From: Planctomyces sp.
GTDB lineage: Bacteria > Planctomycetota > Planctomycetia > Planctomycetales > Planctomycetaceae
DNA length: 64,000 bases
Direction: 5' to 3'
Assembly: GCA_005778225.1 (NCBI GenBank)
Contig: SXPC01000293.1
Span: 1 to 64,000, forward strand
The notes under the pieces were generated by a model. That model saw only the letters and a list, made by a program, of their open reading frames with translations, searched no databases and was not told the DNA's origin. Positions 52,334 to 60,804 of this stretch are shown here, one piece after another (the first letter of the stretch is position 1; each line of letters starts with the position of its first letter). Made by a program: the position numbers and the translations under genes.

Positions 52334-53953
52334 TTAGTAAATCAACTGAAACTCGTTGCTGTTGAGCAACGCCCAGTAGAGATCTTCGTACGCTTCACGG
52401 ATCGTGGCTTTGCGGTTCAAAACCGGACGGAGTTGATTCAATTCCGCTCGTGTCGGAGACCGGCTGAGAACTGTCTGATACAGCTCTTGCACGACGTCGT
52501 TTGGATCCTTCGCAGCCGCAATGACCTGCTGCAGACGAGTCGCCTGATTCTCCGCGAGAGCACGGTTAATCAGTTCGCCGTTCATCATCATCAGGGCTTG
52601 TGGGATCGTTCCGTTGAAGTTGGTCGATTCGTCATTCTCATCGGTCCCGAAGGTCGTGATGAATTGCTGTAACCAGCGCTGACGATCCGCTTGAGCCTGT
52701 TCCAGGTTAAGTTCACCAGCCTGAGCAGGCAGCGTCGCGACGAGCATGGAGTCATAAACCTGTTCTGCCGTCATCGCCTTGACATACATCCGACTGAACA
52801 ACGGCGACTCTCCCGCAGCGGGGTTATCGATCTCGTTGGAATTGCTGAACTTACTTTCCAGCTGATACGACTCACAGCTGACAATCCACGCCATCAACTG
52901 CTTGACGTTGTAATTCGACTCCGCAAACTTCGCTGTCAGGAATTCCAGCAGCTCAGGATTCGATGGTGGGTTGTGAGGTCCGATGTCATCGACAGGTCGA
53001 GTGAATCCATAGCCGAAGAAATGAGCCCACATTCGATTGACGAAGGCCCGGGCAACGTGACGTTCTTCATCCGCTCTCAGCAGTTCACCAAACACCATGC
53101 GTCGGTTGACCTTCTCATCAGGCCCAATCTGCTTGCCGAAGTAGTTCGGATAAGCGACCTGCATGACACCGTTGCGTTTTTCAAAGTAGACCGGACCATT
53201 GAACTGCCCGTTGAGCAGTTCCGAGTAGTCGTCCACTTGACGTCCCGAATTGGGATCAAGTTTGCGGTGATCAACACGACGAGCTTCTTTCAGGAAGCTG
53301 TTAAATTCCCAGAACTGCGAGTGTTGCCACTCATTGAACGGGTGGTTATGACACTGAGTACATTGCACCTGAATCCCCAGGAACAGACGAGTCGTCTTGG
53401 CAGTTGCCTGAACGCCTCCATCACGATCCTGCATCTGGCTCAGCAGATAATTGACCGCACCATTCTCATCAAAACGACCTTCCGCCGTCACGAGATCAAA
53501 CACCATCTCGTTCCAGGGCTTGTTCTTGGCCAGCGATTCACGCAGATACTTCTGCATTCCCTCACGACTCGTCCGGTCGGGGGTTCCCTGACCGATCATC
53601 AGGTTGGTCCAGACAGTCGTCCAGTTTTTCACATAGTCAGGATGATCCAGCAGACGCAGGATCGCATGCTGGCGTTTGGCTTTGTCTTTATCGGCGTTAA
53701 ACGCAGCGACTTCTTTGGAGGTCGGGATGTGCCCGTGCACATCAAGTGTGACCCGACGCAGCCACTCACCATCGGCAGCCCGAGCAGACGGCTTGACGTC
53801 ATTGTCTTCCCACCCCTGCTTGATCATGCGGTTGATTTCCGCCACGATCTGCTCATCTTCGCCACTCATGCGAACCGACTGGGCAGACAGCGATGGCACA
53901 GCCATCAAGCTGACACACATGACAAACGTGATTCGAAGGGCGATAGCTCGCAT
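52334..53953 (-). CDS. DUF1549/DUF1553 domain-containing secreted protein with CxxCH motif
   Basis: Signal peptide MRAIALRITFVMCVSLMAVPSLSAQ; DGEWLRRVTLDVHGHIPTSKEVAAF; CTQCHNHPFNEW; FVNRMWAHFFGYGFTRPVDDIGPHNPPSNPELLEFL. Confidence 0.93.
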   Translation of the reverse strand: MRAIALRITFVMCVSLMAVPSLSAQSVRMSGEDEQIVAEINRMIKQGWEDNDVKPSARAADGEWLRRVTLDVHGHIPTSKEVAAFNADKDKAKRQHAILRLLDHPDYVKNWTTVWTNLMIGQGTPDRTSREGMQKYLRESLAKNKPWNEMVFDLVTAEGRFDENGAVNYLLSQMQDRDGGVQATAKTTRLFLGIQVQCTQCHNHPFNEWQHSQFWEFNSFLKEARRVDHRKLDPNSGRQVDDYSELLNGQFNGPVYFEKRNGVMQVAYPNYFGKQIGPDEKVNRRMVFGELLRADEERHVARAFVNRMWAHFFGYGFTRPVDDIGPHNPPSNPELLEFLTAKFAESNYNVKQLMAWIVSCESYQLESKFSNSNEIDNPAAGESPLFSRMYVKAMTAEQVYDSMLVATLPAQAGELNLEQAQADRQRWLQQFITTFGTDENDESTNFNGTIPQALMMMNGELINRALAENQATRLQQVIAAAKDPNDVVQELYQTVLSRSPTRAELNQLRPVLNRKATIREAYEDLYWALLNSNEFQLIY

Positions 53954-54316
53954 GGTTGAGGTCTTCCCAGACAGACACAGATGGGACCGGAACATCAGAT
54001 GTGATCGCTCAGAACACTCTGGCAAAAGTTCTCAGACGAAATAGAACCGCCGGAACGCCACAAGTCGTTGTGATTGATTATTTTGCCCACAGTTATACCT
54101 GCAAAGCGACCCCGACGTTCGAGAGGATTTCACCGAAAAAATTTCGAAACACCACAATATTCTTCGCAGCCGTGTCGAACCGGTCCAGACGTCCCCCGTT
54201 TCGCCCGCCCGCACGTCGTGAAAAATCCCCCCCACCCTTGCAGTGCTTAACATTTCTCGAAACAATACGTCCCGCTGACCAGCTCACCGACACATTTCAC
54301 AAGTGAAGCCAAATCC

Positions 54317-55522
54317 ATGAACTTCCACGACTTAACGCGACAGTTGCAAAAAGACAACGGCTCAAAAATCGTCCTTCTCGTCGCCGACGGCCTCGGCGGC
54401 CTGCCACTCACTCCCGGCGGCAAAACCGAACTCGAAACCGCCAAGACCCCGAACCTCGACGCCCTCGCCAAAGCCGGCGTCCTCGGTCTCTCGACTCCCG
54501 TCATCCCCGGAATCACCCCGGGTTCAGGCCCCGGCCACCTCGGACTGTTCGGCTACGATCCTCTCGAATACAACATCGGCCGCGGCGTTCTCGAAGCCCT
54601 CGGCATCGATTTCGAACTCGGCGATAAAGACGTCGCGATCCGCGGCAACTTCTGCTCCCTCGACGACAAAGGGGACATTTCGGACCGTCGTGCAGGTCGC
54701 ATTTCGTCCGACATCGCTGCCAAGCTGTGTGAGAAACTCGACAAAATCACCATCCCCGGCGTCGAAGTCTTCGTCCGACACGTCAAAGAATACCGCCTCG
54801 TCATCGTCTTCCGTGGCGATGGACTCGAAGGGGATGTCGCCGATACAGACCCCCAGAAGACCGGCGTTCCTCCCCTCGAACCACATGCCCGTTCTGCTGG
54901 TTCAAAGAAAACCGCCGAAGTCGCGACCGCGTTCCTCAAACAGGCCCGCGAAGTCCTCAAAGGTGATTTTCCCGCCAACTTCCTGACCCTCCGCGGCATC
55001 GACTGCAAGCCGGTCATCCCGACCTTCAAGGAAGTCTATGGCGTCCGCCCGGCTGCCATCGCTGTCTATCCGATGTATCGCGGCCTGGCCCGTCTGGTCA
55101 GCATGGACATCCTCGACGCCGGCCAGACTCTCGATGATCAGTGTGAACGCCTGAAATCATCGTGGAATGATTACGACTTCTTCTTCATGCACTTCAAATA
55201 CACCGACTCCACCGGCGAAGACGGCAACTTCGACGCTAAGGTCAAACGCATCGAAGAACTCGACGCCGCGATCCCGAAAATCACCGCCCTCAAGCCAGAC
55301 GTCCTCATCGTCACAGGTGACCACAGCACCCCCGCCAAGATGAAGTCACACAGCTTCCACCCCGTCCCAGTCCTGCTCTCGTCCGACATGGTCCGCACCG
55401 ACGCCTGCGAATCCTTCGGCGAAGCCAGTTGCCTCTCCGGCGGCCTCGGCCAGTTCCAGGCCAAATACCTGATGAGCTTCGCCTTAGCCCACGCCGGCCG
55501 CTTTGAGAAATACGGGGCGTAG
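54317..55522 (+). CDS. apgM: 2,3-bisphosphoglycerate-independent phosphoglycerate mutase, archaeal type
   Basis: KIVLLVADGLGGLPL, ELETAKTPNLDALAKAG, GSGPGHLGLFGYDPLEYNIGRGVLEALGI, VTGDHSTPAKMKSHSFHPVPVLL. Confidence 0.92.
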   Translation: MNFHDLTRQLQKDNGSKIVLLVADGLGGLPLTPGGKTELETAKTPNLDALAKAGVLGLSTPVIPGITPGSGPGHLGLFGYDPLEYNIGRGVLEALGIDFELGDKDVAIRGNFCSLDDKGDISDRRAGRISSDIAAKLCEKLDKITIPGVEVFVRHVKEYRLVIVFRGDGLEGDVADTDPQKTGVPPLEPHARSAGSKKTAEVATAFLKQAREVLKGDFPANFLTLRGIDCKPVIPTFKEVYGVRPAAIAVYPMYRGLARLVSMDILDAGQTLDDQCERLKSSWNDYDFFFMHFKYTDSTGEDGNFDAKVKRIEELDAAIPKITALKPDVLIVTGDHSTPAKMKSHSFHPVPVLLSSDMVRTDACESFGEASCLSGGLGQFQAKYLMSFALAHAGRFEKYGA

Positions 55523-55543
55523 GTTTTGGCCAAATGCAAAACG

Positions 55544-55574
55544 AAAAAGGGAGGCGACAAGCCTCCCTTTTTTT
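55544..55574 (+). terminator. Intrinsic terminator after apgM
   Basis: AAAAAGGGAGGCGACAAGCCTCCCTTTTTTT. Confidence 0.85.
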
Positions 55575-55582
55575 ACGTACAT

Positions 55583-55951
55583 CGGGAGGGCGAGGCTCCG
55601 TCCGAGCCGCTGTCCCGCGTTGCAACCTATCATCGACTTCTCGACGCCAATCTCACTCTCTTCCTCTGAGGCCTGAAGGGCCGTTATCTACCAGCCCAGG
55701 GTGAAACCCTGGGTATGTGATGCGAAAGAGAAGTTTCCGTCCTGAAAGGACGGCTCACGTAATACCCCGCGCTGACCCACCCCTGCAGGGTGGCGATGTT
55801 TGATCTGCCCGCTCACCCAGGGTTTCACCCTGGGCTGACAGAATCCGTCCCTACAGGACGGGAATCAAATGCACGGAAGCCTTCGTCGTCTACTTCACTG
55901 CTATAGTTTCGCAATGCAAAGGAGCGGCTCACACGGAGGTTCGCCCTCCCG
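55583..55951. repeat. Composite nested palindromic repeat element between convergent apgM and aldose epimerase genes
   Basis: Outer inverted arms GGGAGGGCGAGGCTCCGTCCGAGCCGCT / AGCGGCTCACACGGAGGTTCGCCCTCCC; inner exact 23-bp inverted pair CAGCCCAGGGTGAAACCCTGGGT (55692) / ACCCAGGGTTTCACCCTGGGCTG (55815); further palindromes at 55737, 55777 and 55845. Confidence 0.85.
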
Positions 55952-55962
55952 CTCCGCAAAAA

Positions 55963-57063
55963 TCACTCCACCGAAAACGCATACACCGTATGATGCTCAT
56001 ACGTCTCACCCGGTTTGAACACGCTCTTGGGAAAGCTTGGCGTGTTGACGGCGTTAGGATAGTTCTGGGTTTCGAGACAGAACGCACTCTTCTTGCCATA
56101 CGGTTTGCCACCTTTACCCGCGGGCACGGTCATGCCGTTGGCGGTGTAAAGCTGAATCCCTGGCTGGTCGGTGTAACACTCCATCACCCGCCCTGACTTC
56201 GTATCAACGACGCGAGCTGCGAGCACCACGCCCGGGCCTTGGCGGTTGATGACGTAATTGTGGTCATAGCCTCCCGTCTGAGGCAGTTGCTCGATCCGAT
56301 CGCCAATCGGCGTCGGCTGGCGGAAATCGAGCGGCGTTCCGGCAACGCTCGCCAGTTCGCCCGTTGGGATCAACCCTTCGTCAACAGCCGTGAAGCGGTC
56401 TGCGTTGATCATCATGATCTGATCAGCGACCGACTTCGCCCCTTCGCCAGCGAGGTTGAAGTAGGAGTGATTCGTCAGATTGATTGGGGTGGCTTTGTCG
56501 GTCGTCGCGGTGTAGTCGATCTTGAGTTCGTTCTTCTCGGTCAGCGTGAAGGTGACGACGAACGCAACATTCCCCGGATACCCTTCTTCCCCATCGGGAC
56601 TGGTGAAGGTGAAGCGAACAGCGTTCTCTGCTTCGAGAGGCGTTGCCTTCCAGATGACTTTATCAAGACTTCGCTTCAGACCGCCATGAAGGGCGTTCTT
56701 GCCATTATTGACAGGAACCTGATATTCAACTCCCTCGATCGTGAACTTGCCAAACGCGATGCGGTTGGCAACTCGCCCCGTGGTGCAGCCGAAGTAGGGG
56801 TTGTGTGGCCCTTCAAAGCCAGTGACGTCATCAAAGCCGAGCAGGACGTCGGCTTTGGTTCCATCGCGTCCAGGGACAATAATCTTCGTCAGCGTCGCGC
56901 CGCGCGTCATCACGCCGACTTCCATCCCCTTGCTGTTGGTGAGGGTGTACTCGACGACCTTGTCGCCGTTTTTTGTTACGCCGAAATCCGCTGAGACCAC
57001 GCCAGCCACTCCTGAATCAAAACATGTCAAAATGAAGGCAAGGAGACAAATCAGACGCTTCAT
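55963..57063 (-). CDS. Aldose 1-epimerase (galactose mutarotase family) with signal peptide
   Basis: NPYFGCTTGRVANRIAFGKFTIEGVEYQVPVNNGKNALHGG, INLTNHSYFNLAGEG, GGYDHNYVI, FCLETQNYPNAVN; start taken at MKRLICLLAFILTC. Confidence 0.92.
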   Translation of the reverse strand: MKRLICLLAFILTCFDSGVAGVVSADFGVTKNGDKVVEYTLTNSKGMEVGVMTRGATLTKIIVPGRDGTKADVLLGFDDVTGFEGPHNPYFGCTTGRVANRIAFGKFTIEGVEYQVPVNNGKNALHGGLKRSLDKVIWKATPLEAENAVRFTFTSPDGEEGYPGNVAFVVTFTLTEKNELKIDYTATTDKATPINLTNHSYFNLAGEGAKSVADQIMMINADRFTAVDEGLIPTGELASVAGTPLDFRQPTPIGDRIEQLPQTGGYDHNYVINRQGPGVVLAARVVDTKSGRVMECYTDQPGIQLYTANGMTVPAGKGGKPYGKKSAFCLETQNYPNAVNTPSFPKSVFKPGETYEHHTVYAFSVE

Positions 57064-57094
57064 GGAAAGCTCCGAGCCGGGGTTGAAGAAGATT

Positions 57095-57272
57095 TTACCA
57101 CAGAGGACACCGAGGTCACGGGGAAGAGGTAAATCGACTAGTGTTTCATAGTAACGTATCGCACCATAGGCTCGCGAATAGCCTAAGGGCATTTTCGAAA
57201 AAGCAGAGAGGCAGATAAGCCATTGTCTGACTTTTCTACCTCTCTGTGAACTCTGTGTCCTCGGTGGCTAAG
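57095..57272. repeat. Inverted ACCACAGAGGACACAGAGG-type dispersed repeat pair
   Basis: TTACCACAGAGGACACCGAGGTCACG (57095..57120) and CCTCTCTGTGAACTCTGTGTCCTCGGTGGCTAAG (57239..57272) in inverted orientation. Confidence 0.75.
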
Positions 57273-57282
57273 TTTCTTTTTC

Positions 57283-58326
57283 TTAACCTTTGCGAGATGG
57301 CTCGATCAGAACCTTCATCAGGCCTGGAGCACCCTTGTAAAGTTTCTCGAACCAGGCTGGGCCTTCTTCGAGAGTGGCAGTGGCAGAGATCAGAGGTTCG
57401 ACGTTGATCAAGCCGCGAGACAGCAGGTCGATACACTCTGGATATTCGCCGTTGCAGCCACAGGTTCCCTGCAGGCGGACTTCTCGGGTGACGACCGACT
57501 GCAGTGGCAGGTTGACTTCGGGAGAGAGGTTACCGACCAGCGTGACGGTTCCCCCTTTGCGAACGCAGTCGATGGCGGTCTTGATGGTCGGAGCAGCCCC
57601 GACCACTTCCGCACAGATATCGGCCCCGCGTCCGCCGGTCAGTTCCTTAACCTTGGCAGCGACGTCGCATTCCTTCGGATTGAGACCGACATCCGCTCCG
57701 AGCAACTTGGCTGTCTTGAGCTTCTCATTATCGAGGTCGACCGCGATGACCTGACTGGCCCCTTTCAGCTTCAACGTCTGCACGACGAGCAGACCGATCA
57801 TCCCGGCTCCGACGACCACTGCGGTATCGCCAAGTGTCACCGGCGTGACGTTGGCAGCATGCACAGCGACCGAGACTGGCTCGATCATCGCCGCCTGTCG
57901 GAAGCTGACGGTCTCAGGAATCTTGTAGACGATCTGCTGAGGAACACGAATCAACTCCGCAAAGGCGCCGTGCTGACGATACTCGCCACACGAAACCCCC
58001 AGCACACGTCGGTTATCACACAGATTGCGCTGACCACGCAGGCAGAAGTGACACTTCCCGCAGAAGACCATCGAATCAAACGTGACCCGATCGCCCACGG
58101 CAAACGAAGTCACTTCGGCACCGATCTTCGAGATGATCCCGGCTGCTTCGTGTCCCATGATCAGCGGCGGGATACGTCGTCCCGTGCTGCCGTCGTAACC
58201 GTGGATATCGCTGCCGCAGATCCCGCAGGCTTCGACCGCGACAATCACATCCAGCGGCCCACATTCCGGAGACGGGAAGTCCTGAAGATCGAGTTTCTTG
58301 TATTCGTTGAGCACCATCGCGCGCAT
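57283..58326 (-). CDS. Zinc-dependent medium-chain alcohol/sugar dehydrogenase
   Basis: VEACGICGSDIHGYDG, MGHEAAGIISKIG, CGKCHFCLRGQRNLC, VVVGAGMIGLLVVQTLKLKGASQVIAVD; start taken at MRAMVLNEYKKLDLQ. Confidence 0.93.
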   Translation of the reverse strand: MRAMVLNEYKKLDLQDFPSPECGPLDVIVAVEACGICGSDIHGYDGSTGRRIPPLIMGHEAAGIISKIGAEVTSFAVGDRVTFDSMVFCGKCHFCLRGQRNLCDNRRVLGVSCGEYRQHGAFAELIRVPQQIVYKIPETVSFRQAAMIEPVSVAVHAANVTPVTLGDTAVVVGAGMIGLLVVQTLKLKGASQVIAVDLDNEKLKTAKLLGADVGLNPKECDVAAKVKELTGGRGADICAEVVGAAPTIKTAIDCVRKGGTVTLVGNLSPEVNLPLQSVVTREVRLQGTCGCNGEYPECIDLLSRGLINVEPLISATATLEEGPAWFEKLYKGAPGLMKVLIEPSRKG

Positions 58327-58346
58327 AAGGTCACCTGTTTGAAAGT

Positions 58347-58400
58347 CCCTTCTCCCTCGGGGAGAAGGTGGCCGAGTCTTCGAGGTCGGATGAGGGAAGG
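58347..58400. repeat. Dispersed palindromic repeat CCTTCTCCCTCGGGGAGAAGGTGGCCGAG...CGGATGAGGGAAGG
   Basis: CCTTCTCCC-TCGG-GGAGAAGG hairpin with characteristic GTGGCCGAG/GGATGAGGG tail; lies just upstream of the dehydrogenase start. Confidence 0.7.
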
Positions 58401-58436
58401 CTTCAATCGCCTCCACTCAACCGCCTCTGTTAAAAA

Positions 58437-59573
58437 TTACGGTTTCGGATCGTGGGCGTTGTTCGCGGTGTGGCCTTCTTTGTAGTGTTCGGCCAGGAAG
58501 TCGCGACCAAAGTCTCCTTTGAAGTCTCGCAGGACCGCATGGATGTGATTGTGGTTGTTCTGAGAGTTGGCAAACTCGATCAGAAACTCCGGGCTCACGA
58601 TGCGGTAATAATGCTGTTGTCCCAGTTCGGTCCCGCCCGACCAGGCAAATCGCAGGCCTTTGCCATCTTCGAGCAGCCCCTTGTATTTCGTCCCTTGAAG
58701 AATCTCGGGCTGGAAACGTCCCAGGTAGACATTGACCAGTGAGACCAGTTTCTGCTGCTGTTCAGCCGTCAGGTCTTCGTAGACCAGTCCATGTTGTTCG
58801 AAGGTTTCCCGCTTTGCGGTTCGATCATCGGACGTGATGACTTCGTCGACATTCTTGCCCGGGATCATGACTTTCTTCATCTGCTCAGCCGTCAGCGTTT
58901 TGACGAGGTCAAGCGCCATCCGCTCTTCGCCGACCAGCACTTCGGTCCCCTTCATCGGCCCTTCTTGAATGATGGCCGGGTTGGTTCCAAAGAACGACGG
59001 GGTGACAGAGAATTTCTTGCCTTCGATAATCGTGACGTTGACCGACAGGTGGTGACCTTCAAATCGCCAGCCCCAGGTCCCTGTTGCGCTTGGTGTTCCG
59101 AAGATCGAAACGTAATAACGCTGCGGATTGCGGATCTCGTTCCCTTTTTCGAGTTCGAACAGGAACTGCTCCAGCGACATGATCGACATCGCTTCGAGGA
59201 AACCGCGATTTGACAGCGCCGTCGCCGGCAGGGCCTTCGCGAGGTTCTTCTGGTTGGGCTGCATCTGCTCGATCGTCAGCCCCTTGCGAGCAGCTTCCGG
59301 CTTGATGAATTTATCGGGGACGAAGTGGAAATCTTCCCGCTCTTCATCGCCGAATTCAAAGACGACTTGCTTGCGCTGTTCTTCCGTCAACGACATCAGC
59401 AGGCGATTGGCCGCCGTCGCCATCAACTCGGCCACTTGAGGAGCCGACTTCGCGCCAGCAGTTCCATGGCCCGGGTGTCCCCAAGTCGATCGCGTGCCTG
59501 CAAAGACGAGACAGGAGATCGCCAGACAGATTGCAGCCAGAGATTTTTTCATCACATTCCTCATCGAGAGCAT
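58437..59573 (-). CDS. DUF3500 domain-containing protein
   Basis: LLMSLTEEQRKQVVFEFGDEEREDFHFVPD, GTPSATGTWGWRFEGHHLSVNVTIIEGKKFSVTPSFFGTNPA, GQQHYYRIVSPEFLIEFANSQNNHNHIHAVLRDFKGDFGRDFLAEH. Confidence 0.92.
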   Translation of the reverse strand: MLSMRNVMKKSLAAICLAISCLVFAGTRSTWGHPGHGTAGAKSAPQVAELMATAANRLLMSLTEEQRKQVVFEFGDEEREDFHFVPDKFIKPEAARKGLTIEQMQPNQKNLAKALPATALSNRGFLEAMSIMSLEQFLFELEKGNEIRNPQRYYVSIFGTPSATGTWGWRFEGHHLSVNVTIIEGKKFSVTPSFFGTNPAIIQEGPMKGTEVLVGEERMALDLVKTLTAEQMKKVMIPGKNVDEVITSDDRTAKRETFEQHGLVYEDLTAEQQQKLVSLVNVYLGRFQPEILQGTKYKGLLEDGKGLRFAWSGGTELGQQHYYRIVSPEFLIEFANSQNNHNHIHAVLRDFKGDFGRDFLAEHYKEGHTANNAHDPKP

Positions 59574-59653
59574 TCACGAGTGATCAGACGAATCAATATT
59601 CACTCACCCGTTATAGAAAAACTCTCACATAAACACAAAGCCGCCGACGACTC

Positions 59654-59843
59654 GTAGGGTGCTGGTGAGGCTCCGCGAACCGCACCTGTTGTTCGATCAC
59701 TTTGCAAGGAGGCTCGCAAGAGGGAGAAGATTTCATGGGATTCCACTGGAATTGTCAACGAGCCGGGCCGCAATGATGTCTGGATAACCTCTCGGCGATC
59801 GCATCCACTCCCGGTGCGGTTCGCAGACTCACCCGCACCCTAC
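59654..59843. repeat. REPIN-like inverted doublet, family B
   Basis: GTAGGGTGCTGGTGAGGCTCCGCGAACCGCACC (59654..59686) and GGTGCGGTTCGCAGACTCACCCGCACCCTAC (59813..59843). Confidence 0.8.
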
Positions 59844-59852
59844 TGCAAACCC

Positions 59853-60590
59853 TTATATAAACGTCTGCACGGTTGGCTTGATGACCATTTCCAGGACATT
59901 CGCCCGCGGAGGCAGCTTCGCGATCATGATGACAGCCGCTGCGACATCTTCCGGCTGCACCATCGCAGCCCGGGCTTCTGCGCTGGGCGGGACGGGGCGT
60001 CGGTCTAGAATCGCCGTTGCGACTTCGCCCGGGTAAATAGTCGTCACGCGGATGCCGTGCTTCTTCTCTTCTTCCGCGACCGCCGTCCCGAGCGCCGAAA
60101 CAGCAAATTTCGAAGCACAATACGCCACCCCTGCCAGTCCCGCGATCGCGCGCAGCCCGGCAATCGAGGCGACGCTGATGATCAGCCCGTCTTTCTGCTC
60201 CCGCATCCCCGGCAGGACGGCCGCCATACAGTTGTAGGCTCCGGTGGCATTCGTCGTCAGCACTTTATCCCAGTCTTCAGGGACCATCTCAGCCATGGAC
60301 CGCTTGGCGATATTGATCCCGGCGGAGTTGATCAGGATATCGACGCCACCCAGGATCTCTTTAGCCCAGACGAAAAACGTCTCGACGCTCGTCCGGTCCG
60401 CCACATCGAGCGGGTGATAGCCAACAGTGTGCTCTCCAGAAATCCCCTCGGCGACGACTTTCAGCTTCTCGACTGTCCGGCCGCCGATGACCACTCTGCA
60501 ACCTTCAGCCGCAAGCGCCTTGGCGATCCCTTCGCCGATTCCCGACCCGCCCCCGGTAATGACCACCCGTTTTCCTGACAGTTCCGACAT
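59853..60590 (-). CDS. SDR family oxidoreductase
   Basis: KRVVITGGGSGIGEGIAKALA, INSAGINIAKRSMAEM, YCASKFAVSALG, IYPGEVATAIL. Confidence 0.93.
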   Translation of the reverse strand: MSELSGKRVVITGGGSGIGEGIAKALAAEGCRVVIGGRTVEKLKVVAEGISGEHTVGYHPLDVADRTSVETFFVWAKEILGGVDILINSAGINIAKRSMAEMVPEDWDKVLTTNATGAYNCMAAVLPGMREQKDGLIISVASIAGLRAIAGLAGVAYCASKFAVSALGTAVAEEEKKHGIRVTTIYPGEVATAILDRRPVPPSAEARAAMVQPEDVAAAVIMIAKLPPRANVLEMVIKPTVQTFI

Positions 60591-60804
60591 GACTGATCCG
60601 TTTCCTGCTGAGCGTCACGCTATTCAACGTGAGAATGTATGAACTTGAGGATGTATTTTGTCGCCTTGATCTATCGTACGCTTCGCGACGCAAATACACA
60701 ACGATCGCTTGAAACCCTTCCGTTTGCCGTCCGAATCGGTTTTCTGTAAGGTGGCATCAACAAAACGGCACTTTTTTGCGCTCGCTGACAACCCCCGGTG
60801 ACTG

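Noticed and set aside
52691-53959. 422-aa ORF antisense to the DUF1549 gene
   Set aside because: Complete overlap with a confident gene; no domain signature.
56239-56994. 251-aa ORF antisense to the aldose epimerase
   Set aside because: Shadow ORF of a confident conserved gene.
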